Shown: positions 9,999-23,275, counted from the stretch's first letter. The stretch: DNA of 64,000 nt from Ligilactobacillus araffinosus DSM 20653 (GCF_001435375.1 NZ_AYYZ01000025.1:78989-142988), one strand, 5' to 3'. The notes: generated by a model not told the origin, from the sequence alone. Numbers and translations are program-made.

Positions 9999-10538
9999 TC
10001 AATTAACATTTAACTCTGATTTTAAACGATTAATCACTGATTTTAATTCTTTAGAACTTCTACATGTCATTAGATTTAATGATATAGAAATAATATTATT
10101 ACCCTTAGTTAAGTCATACGGCAATCCTTCACAAGTTGTCTTTGTCTTAACCAAAAGAACAGCAAATTTAAGACTTATCAAATGAGTACTCAATCCTTTA
10201 ATATCTACATCAGCAATATCATCAAAACTTATCTTCTTTGCATCTCCTGCTTTAACATTCCCCGCCATTCCATTCAACTCATAGTTGAAAGTTTTACGAA
10301 AAGAAATAATCCCATGGTCAAAATCAATTTTTAAAGGCGAACTAATTACCGCACGGAAAGAAACAACTACACAAACCAAAAGTCCTAAAAGTGCAAGTCC
10401 TATTACATTTATCAATGTAAAATGAAGAAAAAACTTAATAATAAGTAAAATAGGTAAACAACTAAAAAGACATATATAACACATAAAGAAAAACCACTTG
10501 ATTGAAGACTCTTCAGCAATAAATGTATCTTTTTTCAA
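9999..10538 (-). CDS. Small membrane protein, paralogue 2 of 3
   Basis: 179 residues with two membrane helices near residues 15-65, then a soluble domain with PLKIDFDHGIISFRKTF, ISFDDIADVDIKG and a C-terminal helix ending INRLKSELNVN. The last helix is almost the same as in paralogue 1 (IQRLKSELDIK), which shows common descent. The gene lies 40 bases downstream of paralogue 1. It is unrecognised; a PH-like membrane-anchored domain is the best structural guess. Tandem copies of such small proteins are often immunity or stress-related, but nothing here proves it. Confidence 0.6.
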   Translation of the reverse strand: MKKDTFIAEESSIKWFFFMCYICLFSCLPILLIIKFFLHFTLINVIGLALLGLLVCVVVSFRAVISSPLKIDFDHGIISFRKTFNYELNGMAGNVKAGDAKKISFDDIADVDIKGLSTHLISLKFAVLLVKTKTTCEGLPYDLTKGNNIISISLNLMTCRSSKELKSVINRLKSELNVN

Positions 10539-10578
10539 AACAAATACTCCCTCACTAAAATTATCAAAACATTTAGTA

Positions 10579-11076
10579 TTATTTAATATCTAATTCTGAT
10601 TTTAGACGTTGAATTGCATCATCTAAATCCTTTATGCTTTTGCTAGTAGGAAAATATAAATTAGCGGATACAGTCATTCTATCATTAATCATCATTCCTG
10701 TTTTCTCATGCGGTTTTTTGACATCAATATTAATCATTCGATATATTCCTTCTCGACTAACAGAAATTTTCAAAATTTCATCAAAACGAATATCAATAGT
10801 TCGCTTACTAAACAAAACCGGATTTTTTACAGTAATTGTTTTTTGATTAAAATCAAACGCCAATACAGATTTTGCAAATAAAAACCAGATGCATATTCCC
10901 AGTGAAACAACTAATCCTAAACCAATACCAATTACAGCAATCCACATACAAATTTGAAACACTAAATTTGGAATAGCAGATCTGTTAGAATAACAAAACC
11001 AAAATACAATTATCATTGCAATAAATGTAACTAACCACTTAAAAATTGATTGATGAACTTTATATTTATTTTCCAT
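10579..11076 (-). CDS. Small membrane protein, paralogue 1 of 3
   Basis: 165 residues starting MENKYKVHQSIFKW, with two membrane helices (about 14-30 and 36-68), then a beta-rich domain (VLAFDFNQKTITVKNPVLF, IRFDEILKISVSREG) and a C-terminal helix ending RLKSELDIK. It is first in the tandem of three, with an AGGAG-like site before the ATG. The domain order and last helix match paralogues 2 and 3, although overall identity looks low, so the duplication is old or fast-evolving. No catalytic residues are evident. Confidence 0.6.
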   Translation of the reverse strand: MENKYKVHQSIFKWLVTFIAMIIVFWFCYSNRSAIPNLVFQICMWIAVIGIGLGLVVSLGICIWFLFAKSVLAFDFNQKTITVKNPVLFSKRTIDIRFDEILKISVSREGIYRMINIDVKKPHEKTGMMINDRMTVSANLYFPTSKSIKDLDDAIQRLKSELDIK

Positions 11077-11125
11077 TTAAATTCCTCCTAGACCCTTATA
11101 TAACCGTAGAATTGTATCAAATCCA

Positions 11126-11153
11126 AAAATAAATAGCAAATATGATTGCTATT
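11126..11153 (-). terminator. Hairpin upstream of the paralogue cluster
   Basis: AATAGCAA/TTTGCTATT stem with an interrupted U run on the minus strand. It probably ends the short transcript that includes 11239-11379, or leftover read-through from polC. Confidence 0.4.
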
Positions 11154-11238
11154 GTCGCCTATATCAATACGTGCAGTTTCTGCTTGTTGTTAATTAAAAA
11201 CAACTATCGTTTTCCCCCCCCAAGTATTAATCCGGTTA

Positions 11239-11379
11239 CTAAAAATGAGTATGTTCGATACAACCGATTAACAATTCTTCATCTTTTTTATTGAGGTCTG
11301 ACCGTTCCAGCATATCTTGCACTTTATCGATTGCATATTGTCTTTTATCAGGCAACTTCCAAAAAATGAATATCGACAT
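11239..11379 (-). CDS. Small hypothetical protein or gene remnant
   Basis: A 46-residue frame beginning MSIFIFWKLPDKRQYAID and containing a plausible amphipathic helix (VQDMLERSDLNKKDEELL). Codon use looks protein-like, but the ribosome site is weak. Just upstream another frame ends in a helix followed by basic residues (VVWLLKRHEAKK), as if a small membrane gene had been cut. This may be a decayed locus between polC and the island. Confidence 0.3.
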   Translation of the reverse strand: MSIFIFWKLPDKRQYAIDKVQDMLERSDLNKKDEELLIGCIEHTHF

Positions 11380-11539
11380 AATTATTATTTCTTAGCTTCA
11401 TGGCGCTTTAACAACCACACCACAATAAACTCAATGTTTTAAAAATTACATCGATTTATGACAAAACGTATTCAAAATCGTATTCACTTTTCGTATCTTA
11501 CTCAAACTTAAAGCTGGAAGATTAATTTGAAATCAAAAT

Positions 11540-11572
11540 AAAAAAGCCTATGAACGTTAAATTCATAGACTT
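11540..11572 (-). terminator. polC terminator
   Basis: An 11-bp stem (AAGTCTATGAA with TTCATAGGCTT, one wobble) and a run of U lie 10 bases past the polC stop. It means polC and rimP are no longer one transcript here. Confidence 0.85.
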
Positions 11573-11582
11573 CATTCTCTAT

Positions 11583-14500
11583 CTAAAACATATTATCAAA
11601 CAAACTCAACTGATTTTCATCCGGCAAATCATCCAAAACATGTTGTTCGTTCATAAATTCAATGATTGATTGGGAAACCTTTCCGCGTTTAGCTAAGTCT
11701 TCCTTTGAGAGGAAGGCCTTTTCTTCTCGCGCCGCGATAATTTGTTTAGCAACGTTCAATCCTAATCCTGGAATGGCTGAGAACGGTGCCAGCAAAGTCT
11801 TCCCGTCTTCCATGATCAACCAATCGGAAGCATCCGACTTATTGATGTCAACCATCTTAAACTTGAAGCCGCGTTCGAGCATTTCGTTCGCAATTTCAAG
11901 TACCGTCAACAGGTTCTTTTCCTTTGTTGAGGCATCCATTCCCTTATCGTTGATCTCTTTCATCGCATTCTTAACAGCTTCTTTCCCGTGAGCCATTGCG
12001 ACCAAATCAAAGTCATCTGCTCGAACAGAGAAATACGCAGCGTAGTAGATGATTGGGAAGTAAACCTTAAAGTACGCGATCCGCAGTGCCATCAAAACGT
12101 AAGCCGCAGCGTGCGCCTTTGGGAACATATACTTGATTTTTAAACATGATCCAATGTACCAATCAGGTACATCAGCTTCACGCATTTCCTTTTGCCAATC
12201 ATCCGGAATTCCGCGCCCTTTCCGCACGTGTTCCATGATTTGAAATGACGTTTCTGAATTTACGCCAAAGTGGATCAAATCCATCATGATATCGTCACGA
12301 CATCCGATAATTTCACTCATCTTTGCCGTGCCGTTTTCAATCAATTCTTCGGCGTTTCCTAACCAAACATCTGTCCCGTGAGAAAGGCCTGAAATCTTCA
12401 ACAATTCTGCAAAGGTTGCGGGATGCGTCTTTTCAAGCATTCCCCGAACAAACCGCGTTCCGAATTCAGGAACCCCTAACGTTCCGGTCTTTGATTGAAT
12501 TTGTTCCGGCGTAACACCTAAAACATCTGTTCCTGAGAACAAGGACATGACCCCTGGATCATCAGTTGGAATCGACTTCGGATCGATTCCGGAAAGATCT
12601 TGCAGCATCCGAATCATCGTTGGGTCATCATGCCCCAGAATATCAAGTTTTAAAATATTATCATGAATCGAGTGAAAATCAAAGTGAGTCGTTCGCCATG
12701 GAGCATTTAGGTCATCCGCCGGGTATTGAATCGGTGAAAAATCATAAATTTCCATGTTATCCGGAACAACTAGAATTCCAGCCGGGTGCTGCCCTGTCGT
12801 TCGTTTAACCCCAGTAGCTCCTTTTGCTAAACGGTCAACTTCAGCTCCGCGGAAGGATTGCTCTGTATCGCGCTCATATGCTTTAACATAGCCATAAGCT
12901 GTTTTATCCGCAACCGTGCCAATTGTTCCGGCGCGGTACACGTTGTTTTCGCCGAACAAAACCTTCGTGTAATTGTGACCAATTGGTTGATAGTCACCGG
13001 AGAAATTCAAATCAATATCTGGAACTTTGTTTCCTTTAAATCCAAGGAACGTTTCAAAGGGAATTTCTTGGCCATCCTTAATCAATGGCGTGCCACATTC
13101 AGGACAATCTTTATCAGGCAAATCATACCCCGAACCGTATTCACCCTTTGTGAAAAATTCCGAATACTTGCATTGTGGACACCGATAATGCGGTGGCAAC
13201 GGATTAACTTCGGTGATTCCAGTCATAGTGGCAACAAAACTTGAACCAACGGACCCCCGGGAACCTACCAAGTACCCGTCCTTATTTGATTTAAATACCA
13301 GTTTTTGGGCAATCAAGTAAATAACCGCAAACCCGTTCCCAATAATGGACTTCAATTCCTTATCAAGCCGGGCTTGAACTAATTCCGGCAACGGATCGCC
13401 GTACCATTCATGCGCTTTATTCATTGCTAATTCGCGAATTTGATCATTCGCTCCCGGCATATTGGGCGTATACAATTTATCCTTAACCGGTGAAATCTCA
13501 TCGCACATTGCCGCAACCTTATTCGGATTGTCAACAACGATTTCTTTGGCCGTATCTTCGCCTAAGAAATTAAAGGCCTCAAGCATTTCATCCGTTGTGC
13601 GGAAATGCGCGTCCGGCAACTTCCGTAACCGATTCAACGGATTAGCTCCGCCTTGCGAGTGAATCAAAATTTTACGGTAAATCGCATCTTCCTTGTTCAT
13701 GAAGTGCACATCGCCCGTGGCCGCAATCGGAATATTCAACTCATGGGCCAGCTTAACCATATCAGCAATAATCTCTTCAAGGTTGTGTTCATCCTTAACC
13801 AGTTCCTGTTCAATTAACGGTGCATAAATGGCTTTCGGTTGAACTTCAAGGTAGTCGTAATACTTGGCCTTCTCTTTAGCAACGCCGTATCCCTTTTGCA
13901 TCATCGCCGTAAAGACTTCACCATCTGCACATGCTGAACCAACTAACAAGCCTTCGCGGTACTTATCCAACACTGACCGTGGAATCCGTGCAACGCGGTA
14001 GAAGTACTTCGTCATTCCGTCTGACATCAACTTGAAAAGGTTCTTCAATCCGGCTTGCGTTTGCGCCAGGATCGTTGCATGAAATGGGTGTTCATGCTTG
14101 TATGCATCATTTTGTCCCATGTATTGGTTGAACTGATCATGGAACTGGATATCATACCGTTCTCCCGCGTCCTTCAACATTGCATAATAAATATACCCGG
14201 TTGCTTCGGCATCATAAATTGCCCGGTGGTGATGCTCTAGGTTAACATCCAACTTCTTTGCCAAGGTATTTAACCGAAATCCCTTCATTTCAGGATACAG
14301 GAAACGCGCTAACGGCAACGTATCGACCCACGGTTCACTGATCAGTGGCAGACCATGCCGTTCGTAACCGGTATTCATAAAGTCGACGTCAAACGTTGCG
14401 TTATGTCCGACGATCACACAGCCCTTGCAGAAGTCTTGGAACATCTTGAAGACTTCTTCTTCCGACTTTGAACCGCGGACCATATCATCCGTAATACTTG

Positions 14501-15932
14501 TTAAGTTGATCGTTGTTTCTGAAAGCGGATGGCCCGGATCAATAAATTGCTCAAATTTATCAATTACCGTTCCATTTTTCATCTTAACCGCTGCCAATTC
14601 AATGACTTTGTTGTAACGCGCAGATAATCCGGTCGTTTCAGTATCAAAAACAACATAAGTTGCATCCTTTAAATTCACATGCTGTTCGTTGTAAGCAATT
14701 GGAGTGCCATCTTCAACGATATCAGCTTCAACTCCATATAAAATTTTAACGTCATTTTTCTTTCCAGCGGTATGAGCTTCTGGAAAGGCTTGCAGACCGC
14801 CATGATCCGTAACCGCAATTGCCTTTTGGCCCCACTTAGCAGCTTGCGCCACGTAATCTGAAATACTGTTGGTGGCATCCATTTGACTCATGTTGGTGTG
14901 CAGGTGCAATTCGACCCGCTTCTGATCTTCCGGCGCAGTATCCTGGCGTTCCTCGTGATGAACTTCCATAATGTCATATGCATTAATCGTCAAATCCCGC
15001 ATGTAAGTATCTTCCTGAACACTCCCGCGCGCCTTGATCCATTTACCCGGTTTCAAGGCATCAAACAATGCCTCATCATTTTCATCACGCGAAAACTTCT
15101 TGATAACGAACGATGAACTATAGTCCGTAACTTTCAGAATTAGCAGTTTACGTTCTGAACGTAATTGTCGAATTTCACAGTCAAAAATATAGCCTTGAAC
15201 AACTACTGATCGTTCTTCTTCATTAATATCGGCCATTTGCCGGACCGGAATGTCGTCAGCAATCTTCCGGCCAATTATAACCGGCCCGTCAATTGAAGCG
15301 GCCTTCTTCGCAACTTTCTTCCTTTTCTCACTTTGCTTTTGAATCGCTGCCATTGCTTTTTGAGCCAATTCAGCATCGCTTTTTGCCTTGCGTTCCTTAA
15401 ATTCGTTGATTTTTTCTTGAGATTTGGAGTCATCAACGATCGTCGCAAACGTCATCTTCGGGAATCCCAACCGTTGATATTCTTCTTCAATCGGTCCAAG
15501 AGCTTTAGTCGTCAAAAAGTCCTTAATGATTTCATTTTCTGCAACGATCATTGGCCGTTTATGATCCAGATATGGCACTTTGCCGCGAAAAACCTCATGG
15601 ATCATTGGTGAATGAACTTCACTGTGAGTCACCGCCCATTCCCAGTAATCAGCTAAATTGTGATCCGTGACCTTGGGATCCTCCGTTTCAACAATCAACC
15701 GGGTTGCGGCAATTTCCTTAAAAGCAGCGGCAACATGGTTCGCTAAATCCTGATAGGCATTAAACGGTAAGATATCATTGACCTTTAAATGAAAATCCCA
15801 CCGGTGCGAATTCACATGAACTTCAACTTGGTCGATGGCTGCATCCTTGAATGCTTCTTGAAATTCCGCATCCGGTTGCCAGTCAACCTGTTCAAGCAAC
15901 TTTTCAAATAATTCTTGTTTACTAAGTGCCAC
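11583..15932 (-). CDS. polC: DNA polymerase III alpha subunit, PolC type
   Basis: 1449 residues, the usual PolC length. Domains in order: an N-terminal domain; an OB-fold near 220-330; a PHP domain starting at ELHLHTNMS (about 340); an inserted 3'-5' exonuclease starting [10 protein letters not shown] (about 430) with its Asp/Glu pair; the polymerase core with [10 protein letters not shown] (about 897), a CPQC/CPEC zinc site (about 919-950) and PDIDLNFSG (about 974) supplying catalytic aspartates; then a helix-hairpin-helix region. It ends in QLSLFD, a sliding-clamp binding peptide. The start is GTG with a GGGAGG site. This is the replicative polymerase of low-GC Gram-positives. It is last in the pyrH-polC cluster, separated from proS by a strong terminator. 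Confidence 0.97.
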   Translation of the reverse strand: MALSKQELFEKLLEQVDWQPDAEFQEAFKDAAIDQVEVHVNSHRWDFHLKVNDILPFNAYQDLANHVAAAFKEIAATRLIVETEDPKVTDHNLADYWEWAVTHSEVHSPMIHEVFRGKVPYLDHKRPMIVAENEIIKDFLTTKALGPIEEEYQRLGFPKMTFATIVDDSKSQEKINEFKERKAKSDAELAQKAMAAIQKQSEKRKKVAKKAASIDGPVIIGRKIADDIPVRQMADINEEERSVVVQGYIFDCEIRQLRSERKLLILKVTDYSSSFVIKKFSRDENDEALFDALKPGKWIKARGSVQEDTYMRDLTINAYDIMEVHHEERQDTAPEDQKRVELHLHTNMSQMDATNSISDYVAQAAKWGQKAIAVTDHGGLQAFPEAHTAGKKNDVKILYGVEADIVEDGTPIAYNEQHVNLKDATYVVFDTETTGLSARYNKVIELAAVKMKNGTVIDKFEQFIDPGHPLSETTINLTSITDDMVRGSKSEEEVFKMFQDFCKGCVIVGHNATFDVDFMNTGYERHGLPLISEPWVDTLPLARFLYPEMKGFRLNTLAKKLDVNLEHHHRAIYDAEATGYIYYAMLKDAGERYDIQFHDQFNQYMGQNDAYKHEHPFHATILAQTQAGLKNLFKLMSDGMTKYFYRVARIPRSVLDKYREGLLVGSACADGEVFTAMMQKGYGVAKEKAKYYDYLEVQPKAIYAPLIEQELVKDEHNLEEIIADMVKLAHELNIPIAATGDVHFMNKEDAIYRKILIHSQGGANPLNRLRKLPDAHFRTTDEMLEAFNFLGEDTAKEIVVDNPNKVAAMCDEISPVKDKLYTPNMPGANDQIRELAMNKAHEWYGDPLPELVQARLDKELKSIIGNGFAVIYLIAQKLVFKSNKDGYLVGSRGSVGSSFVATMTGITEVNPLPPHYRCPQCKYSEFFTKGEYGSGYDLPDKDCPECGTPLIKDGQEIPFETFLGFKGNKVPDIDLNFSGDYQPIGHNYTKVLFGENNVYRAGTIGTVADKTAYGYVKAYERDTEQSFRGAEVDRLAKGATGVKRTTGQHPAGILVVPDNMEIYDFSPIQYPADDLNAPWRTTHFDFHSIHDNILKLDILGHDDPTMIRMLQDLSGIDPKSIPTDDPGVMSLFSGTDVLGVTPEQIQSKTGTLGVPEFGTRFVRGMLEKTHPATFAELLKISGLSHGTDVWLGNAEELIENGTAKMSEIIGCRDDIMMDLIHFGVNSETSFQIMEHVRKGRGIPDDWQKEMREADVPDWYIGSCLKIKYMFPKAHAAAYVLMALRIAYFKVYFPIIYYAAYFSVRADDFDLVAMAHGKEAVKNAMKEINDKGMDASTKEKNLLTVLEIANEMLERGFKFKMVDINKSDASDWLIMEDGKTLLAPFSAIPGLGLNVAKQIIAAREEKAFLSKEDLAKRGKVSQSIIEFMNEQHVLDDLPDENQLSLFDNMF

Positions 15933-15975
15933 GCTTTTAGTCCTCCCTCGTATTTATGTGCTTGTTCTATCATAA

Positions 15976-16011
15976 CAAAAATAAGACCGGGACAAAAGGA
16001 CCCAGTCTTAT
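15976..16011 (-). terminator. proS terminator
   Basis: An 11-bp stem, ATAAGACTGGG with CCCGGTCTTAT, with a run of U on the minus strand, between proS and polC. Confidence 0.85.
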
Positions 16012-16049
16012 CTTTCTTCAGTTTTTACTAGTTTGTTACGGTTAAAAAA

Positions 16050-17789
<1,740 letters not shown>

Positions 17790-17814
17790 TTAATTCTAAG
17801 TCTACCATAATCTT

Positions 17815-19095
17815 TTAAAAGAAGTAACGGCGAATATCATTCCAGGTGACCAGAACCATTAAGATCATCAAGAACGCAAACCCGATCATCGTAATGACAA
17901 CTTCCTTATTCGGATCCATTGGCTTCTTCCGAATCCCCTCAATAATATTCAATAAAATTTTCCCACCATCAAGGGCTGGAATCGGCAAAAGATTCATAAT
18001 TCCTAAGTTGACGGATAACAAGCCCATCAAGTTGATGACGGTAATTGTACCGTGATGAGCAGCTTGAGCCGTCATCGAGTACATTGCAACCGGACCACCC
18101 AAGTCATTCAGACTGAAGCCGTGGGTAATCATGTGCCCAATTGCACTAAAGACTAACATAATAATATTCCACGTTTGGGTAAATCCAAATACAAGAATCG
18201 CCCCAATTGAGTGGTCGTTTTTAATTTTTTCAGTAATTCCAATTTGGCCAGTCTTTTGCCCATTTTGTTTAACCGTCTTCGGTGTTAATTGGATCTCTTT
18301 AGTTTTCTTAGCTTGTTTAACCTTTAACGTGGTCTCCTTACCACCACGACTACCAAGATCATTTACAAGGTCGTGCCAATTTGAAACTTGATGACCATCA
18401 ATTGCGACGATTTGGTCACCAGCCTTTAATCCAGCCTTCGCAGCAACTGAGTTCTTTTGAACCGTTCCAATCACATTTGAATTTGTTGGAATCTGAACGC
18501 CGCCTTGAAGCATCGCAACCAAGCCAAAAGCAATGATTGCCAAAACAAAGTTATTAAACGGACCGGCAACATTCGTAAAGATTCGTTTCGGAACACTGAC
18601 GGATTGATATTGAACGTCTAACGGTGCAACCTGAATTTCAGTTCCATCTTCTTCAGTGATCATTGCATCACGTTTAACATCGAACCGTTTAACCTGACTT
18701 TCATCACCGTTTTCGTATCCTTCGATCCACATTCCCTTTTGCAGATCCCAGTCAGTCACAACCAACGGCAAGCCGCCCTTTAACATTTTCTTTTGACTGG
18801 TGTTAATCTTAATGACCTGATCCTGCTTATCAAGCAACAGCGTGATTGGCGAACCCTTTTTTAGTGATTCTTCATCATCTTCAAGGCCGGCCATCCGCAC
18901 GTAACCGCCTAACGGCAAAAGCCGCCATGTATACGTTGTTCCATTTTTATGATATGCAAAAAGCTTTGGTCCCATTCCGATTGAAAATTCACGCACCAAA
19001 ATCCCTGATTTTTTGGCTGCATAAAAGTGACCAAATTCGTGAACAAACACCAGCACACCAAAAACAATCACAAACGCAATAATTGTTACAATCAT
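17815..19095 (-). CDS. rseP: Site-2 intramembrane metalloprotease RseP/RasP
   Basis: 426 residues. The zinc site HEFGH is at residues 19-23 in the first membrane helix, and the third ligand motif LLPIPALDGGKI is near residue 370. A PDZ domain (NSVAAKAGLKAGDQIVAIDG) sits at about 210-280. Family members cut membrane-embedded anti-sigma factors and signal-peptide remnants. The insert between the first helix and the PDZ domain is longer than in the shortest homologues, as is common in lactobacilli. The gene lies between cdsA and proS, its conserved place. Confidence 0.95.
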   Translation of the reverse strand: MIVTIIAFVIVFGVLVFVHEFGHFYAAKKSGILVREFSIGMGPKLFAYHKNGTTYTWRLLPLGGYVRMAGLEDDEESLKKGSPITLLLDKQDQVIKINTSQKKMLKGGLPLVVTDWDLQKGMWIEGYENGDESQVKRFDVKRDAMITEEDGTEIQVAPLDVQYQSVSVPKRIFTNVAGPFNNFVLAIIAFGLVAMLQGGVQIPTNSNVIGTVQKNSVAAKAGLKAGDQIVAIDGHQVSNWHDLVNDLGSRGGKETTLKVKQAKKTKEIQLTPKTVKQNGQKTGQIGITEKIKNDHSIGAILVFGFTQTWNIIMLVFSAIGHMITHGFSLNDLGGPVAMYSMTAQAAHHGTITVINLMGLLSVNLGIMNLLPIPALDGGKILLNIIEGIRKKPMDPNKEVVITMIGFAFLMILMVLVTWNDIRRYFF

Positions 19096-19125
19096 TGTTT
19101 TGGGTTTACCCCCTTCTTTTTAAAA

Positions 19126-19917
19126 TTAAATCAAACCGGCAAAGTGCATTAACGGTAAAACAAATAATAATGAGTCAAACCGGTCAAGAATGCCGCCGTG
19201 CCCTGGAAGGATCTTGCCTGAATCCTTAACACCATAATGCCGTTTAAATGCTGATTCAATCAAATCGCCAAATTGACCCCCAACTGAAAATACAAGGGTC
19301 AAAACAAGCATTAATGCGAAATTGTACTTGAAGTATGGCTTCATAAAGAAGATATATGCCCCCACAATAACAACTGCAGCAAGCGTCCCGCCAATCGAGC
19401 CTTCCCATGTTTTATTCGGACTGATCTTCGGGGCTAATTTATGCTTTCCAATTTTTCGACCAATCAGGTATGCGCCGCTATCAGTGATCCAAACGATTAG
19501 TAACGCGTACAGAAGCATCCATAAACTTTCTGTCCGCGCCTGAATCATAAAGTGAAAGCCGAAACCGGCATAGACTGCTCCTAATACAAGCGCACCAGCA
19601 TCATCAAAATTGAACATGTTCTTTGAAATCACGCTGAATGCTAACAAGCACAGTAAGAAAACAAAGAAAAGATCCATGTAGTTTTCACCCTTCGGCAAAA
19701 ATTTCAACCATGTTCGCGGAACCAGTAAACTGGCGATTGCAAAATAACTAATAAATGCCGCTGGTGAAACGACAAATAATTTTTTCATTGAAACAAATTC
19801 AGTCATTGCAACGATTCCCATTGCAACAACTAAAATATTAAATGGTGTTCCGCCAATAATTAAAAGCGGAATAAAAATAATTAAAGCAATAATTGCGGTT
19901 GTCACGCGTTGCTTCAT
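19126..19917 (-). CDS. cdsA: Phosphatidate cytidylyltransferase
   Basis: 263 residues with about eight membrane helices. The C-terminal half carries the CdsA signature: SPNKTWEGSIGG near residue 160, then DLIESAFKRHYGVKDSGK and LPGHGGILDRFDSL. It makes CDP-diacylglycerol from phosphatidic acid and CTP, the branch point to phosphatidylglycerol. Its start overlaps the uppS stop by four bases (ATGA), so translation is coupled. Confidence 0.96.
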   Translation of the reverse strand: MKQRVTTAIIALIIFIPLLIIGGTPFNILVVAMGIVAMTEFVSMKKLFVVSPAAFISYFAIASLLVPRTWLKFLPKGENYMDLFFVFLLCLLAFSVISKNMFNFDDAGALVLGAVYAGFGFHFMIQARTESLWMLLYALLIVWITDSGAYLIGRKIGKHKLAPKISPNKTWEGSIGGTLAAVVIVGAYIFFMKPYFKYNFALMLVLTLVFSVGGQFGDLIESAFKRHYGVKDSGKILPGHGGILDRFDSLLFVLPLMHFAGLI

Positions 19918-20711
19918 TTCGATTTTCCTCCCTTAGTATCCTTTACGCCACCGAAACGCCGGTCACGTTGTTGGAATTCATAAATATCATGGACCAAATC
20001 ATCTGGTTGATATTCCGGCCATAATTTGTCAGTAAAGACTAATTCGCTATATGCAATTTGCCATAACAAGAAGTTTGAAATTCGTTCTTCACCGCTTGTT
20101 CGGATCAGCAAATCTGGATCATTGTATGGCGCAACTTCTTCCGTCATCAAGGACTTCGAAATCACATCTTCATTGATATCATCAACGGCTAAATCGCCAT
20201 TTTGAATTTCGGTGGCAATCTTCTTTACCCCCGTGATGATTTCAGCTCGACTGCCATAATTTAAGGCAAAGTTCAACACCATCCCGGTATTGTCTTTCGT
20301 TTGTTCGATTGCATCATTGACCGCCTTTTGCGTTTTGGGTGGTAAGTATTCCGTGTAACCCATCACGTTGACCCGGACATTGTTTTTGATCAATTCCGGA
20401 ACAAACGTATCGAAAAATTTAACCGGCAGATCCATCAAAAAGCTGACTTCGCTTTCCGGACGCTTCCAATTTTCGGTTGAAAAGGCATAGAGAGTCAGTA
20501 CTTTGACTCCTAAGTCACTTGCAGCTTTTGTAATATCCTTAACAACTTCCATTCCGCGTTTATGACCGGCAACCCGCGGTAATCCACGCCGTTGAGCCCA
20601 TCGGCCATTTCCATCCATAATAATGGCAATGTGTTGCGGCATCTTTGCAGGATCTAAGTTAACTTCTTCAGTCTCGCCTGCCGTCGTGTTTTTAAATAAA
20701 TTCTTAAACAT
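19914..20711 (-). CDS. uppS: Undecaprenyl diphosphate synthase (cis-prenyltransferase)
   Basis: 265 residues. HIAIIMDGNGRWAQRRGLPR holds the catalytic Asp and diphosphate-binding loop, and RTSGEERISNFLLWQIAYSE is the C-terminal signature. It makes the C55 lipid carrier used for peptidoglycan and for the glycosyltransferases at 2953-7225. A terminator lies between frr and uppS, so read-through or an unseen promoter must feed it. Confidence 0.96.
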   Translation of the reverse strand: MFKNLFKNTTAGETEEVNLDPAKMPQHIAIIMDGNGRWAQRRGLPRVAGHKRGMEVVKDITKAASDLGVKVLTLYAFSTENWKRPESEVSFLMDLPVKFFDTFVPELIKNNVRVNVMGYTEYLPPKTQKAVNDAIEQTKDNTGMVLNFALNYGSRAEIITGVKKIATEIQNGDLAVDDINEDVISKSLMTEEVAPYNDPDLLIRTSGEERISNFLLWQIAYSELVFTDKLWPEYQPDDLVHDIYEFQQRDRRFGGVKDTKGGKSK

Positions 20712-20735
20712 TGTTCTTCTCCATTCACTGATGAC

Positions 20736-20774
20736 AATAAAAAAGGGTAAAAACAGCCCCTGTCTGTTTTACCC
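20736..20774 (-). terminator. frr terminator
   Basis: Stem GGGTAAAACAG with CTGTTTTTACCC, then UUUUUU on the minus strand. Confidence 0.85.
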
Positions 20775-20788
20775 CAAATCTGTTGATC

Positions 20789-21352
20789 TTAGCCTTCAAG
20801 AATTTCCTTTTCCTTGTCAGCAACAATTTCGTCAACCTTTTTTACTGCTTCATCAGTAACCTGTTGTGCTTGATCTTCTAAATCATGTAATTCATCTTCT
20901 GACATTTCGCCGTCTTTTTCAGCCTTCTTCAAAGCTTCGCGAATGTCCCGCCGAGCATGGCGAACTGAGCCCTTGGCCTTTTCGCCAACGGCTTTAACTT
21001 CTTTTGCTAATTCCTTCCGGCGTTCTTCAGTCAATTGCGGAATAACTAACCGAATAACGGTTCCGTCATTGACCGGATTTAACCCAAGATCTGAAGCCAA
21101 TAATGCATGTTCAATATCATCCAATGATGACTTATCATATGGTGAAATCAACAATACCCGGGCTTCAGGAATTGAAATTTGGGCAATTTGATTCAATGGC
21201 GTTGGTGCGCCATAATAATCAACCGTTACTCGGTTAAGCAAGCTGGCATTTGCCCGGCCGGCCCGAATACCGCCAAGCTCGTGTTGCAAGGCTTCTTCAG
21301 CCTTAACCATCTTTTCTTGGCCTTCTTTAATAATTTCATTTGTAATCTTCAT
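20789..21352 (-). CDS. frr: Ribosome recycling factor
   Basis: 187 residues, full length. The RRF features [41 protein letters not shown] and the long three-helix bundle pattern with [19 protein letters not shown] are clear. It splits the 70S complex after termination together with EF-G. It lies two bases downstream of the pyrH stop and is certainly co-transcribed with it. Confidence 0.97.
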   Translation of the reverse strand: MKITNEIIKEGQEKMVKAEEALQHELGGIRAGRANASLLNRVTVDYYGAPTPLNQIAQISIPEARVLLISPYDKSSLDDIEHALLASDLGLNPVNDGTVIRLVIPQLTEERRKELAKEVKAVGEKAKGSVRHARRDIREALKKAEKDGEMSEDELHDLEDQAQQVTDEAVKKVDEIVADKEKEILEG

Positions 21353-21354
21353 GA

Positions 21355-22107
<753 letters not shown>

Positions 22108-22128
22108 TCATGTAATTAATCTCAATAT

Positions 22129-22157
22129 ATTCTATCATATTACAATCAATGTTACAA
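22129..22157 (-). promoter_or_regulatory. Promoter of the pyrH cluster
   Basis: On the minus strand TTGTAA (22152-22157), a 17-base spacer and TAGAAT (22129-22134), about 55 bases before the pyrH start. This is a good housekeeping-sigma match. Confidence 0.75.
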
Positions 22158-22189
22158 AAGGAGATTATTCATTTAGAAGTCGTCACTTT

Positions 22190-23209
22190 TTAGTGTTGAT
22201 GAGCAATCAATTCGATCACATCATTTGATGAAATTCCGTTGAAAAACTTGTTCAAATCAAATGACCGCAACACCTTAGTGATCGCATCAACCTCGTATGG
22301 CCTACTAATCAGGGCCTTTTCCAACTGGTGGACATCTTCAACGCCAAAGAAATCACCATAAATTTTCGCCATTTTAATTTTACCGTCTTGAACTTCAAAA
22401 CGGGCATCAATCGTTCCGGCGTCAAAGTGCTTCCGCTTTTTAACCGTAAAGGCTGGTGATTGCCCAAATGCCCAATCCCAGTCTCGGTATCGATTAGTTT
22501 CAATTCGGTGAATGGCTTGCTGATCCTTTGCCGTTAATTGATATTCATTGACTTGCGCCTGACTCAGGTCATCAACGTGATAAATGCGCTTAATCAGTTC
22601 ATCCCGAAAACCAGCTGTATCAAGTGTCTGAAATTCCGGATTCAAATATGGTTTTATGTTTGTTACCCGACTGCGAACTGATTTAATTCCCTTTGATTCA
22701 ATTTTATCTTTAGGAACTTTTAATGCTCCTGCAACTGCGTCTGTGTCAACATCAAACATCAATGTTCCATGACAAAACGTCTTTCCGTTACGAGTATACA
22801 TTGCGTTGCCGGAAAATTTTTTACCATCAATAACAATATCGTTCCGTCCATTAACTTCTGCACCGGTAGCTCCCATCTCATGCAGCGCATTAACGATTGG
22901 TTGGACTAAAGTTTTAAATTCACCAAAACGTTGATGATTAGCTGGAACAATAAAACTAAAGCACAAATTACCTAAATCTTGATACATTGCGCCCCCGCCT
23001 GATAGCCGTCGCGTGATTGTAATTCCATGTTGTCGACAATAATCTTCATTAATCTCTTCCATTGTATTTTGATTACGTCCCACAATAATACATGGTTTTT
23101 CAATGTAAAAAAGCATAAACGGAGGAATCATGACATTAGAATTCATTAAATATTCTTCCGTCGCAAGATTAGTCCGAATATCCCGAGTTTGCATTGCTAA
23201 ATACTGCAT
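22190..23209 (-). CDS. lplA: Lipoate-protein ligase A
   Basis: 339 residues. The catalytic domain has RRLSGGGAMYQDLGN (lipoyl-AMP loop), KKFSGNAMYTRNGKT with the conserved Lys, and HGTLMFDVD. A C-terminal accessory domain (about 250-339) is present, as in full LplA/LplJ enzymes. It attaches lipoate to the E2 lipoyl domain. Its position directly after the E3 gene of the pyruvate dehydrogenase operon fits this partner. A terminator hairpin at 23226-23262 lies just before its ribosome site, so its expression is probably a leaky fraction of the operon. Confidence 0.93.
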   Translation of the reverse strand: MQYLAMQTRDIRTNLATEEYLMNSNVMIPPFMLFYIEKPCIIVGRNQNTMEEINEDYCRQHGITITRRLSGGGAMYQDLGNLCFSFIVPANHQRFGEFKTLVQPIVNALHEMGATGAEVNGRNDIVIDGKKFSGNAMYTRNGKTFCHGTLMFDVDTDAVAGALKVPKDKIESKGIKSVRSRVTNIKPYLNPEFQTLDTAGFRDELIKRIYHVDDLSQAQVNEYQLTAKDQQAIHRIETNRYRDWDWAFGQSPAFTVKKRKHFDAGTIDARFEVQDGKIKMAKIYGDFFGVEDVHQLEKALISRPYEVDAITKVLRSFDLNKFFNGISSNDVIELIAHQH

Positions 23210-23225
23210 TTCATCATCTCCACTT

Positions 23226-23262
23226 CAAAAAGAGGTTGCAACCGTTACAGTTTCAGCCTCTT
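23226..23262 (-). terminator. Terminator between lpd and lplA
   Basis: Imperfect stem with AAGAGG/CCTCTT ends and UUUUU on the minus strand. It lies inside the operon, which suggests reduced lplA expression. Confidence 0.65.
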
Positions 23263-23275
23263 AAATCATTAATTA

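Noticed and set aside
11400..11440. Frame ending in a hydrophobic stretch plus KRHEAKK, like a small type I toxin
   Set aside because: Only about 17 codons after a stop, no start codon and no ribosome site; at most a remnant.
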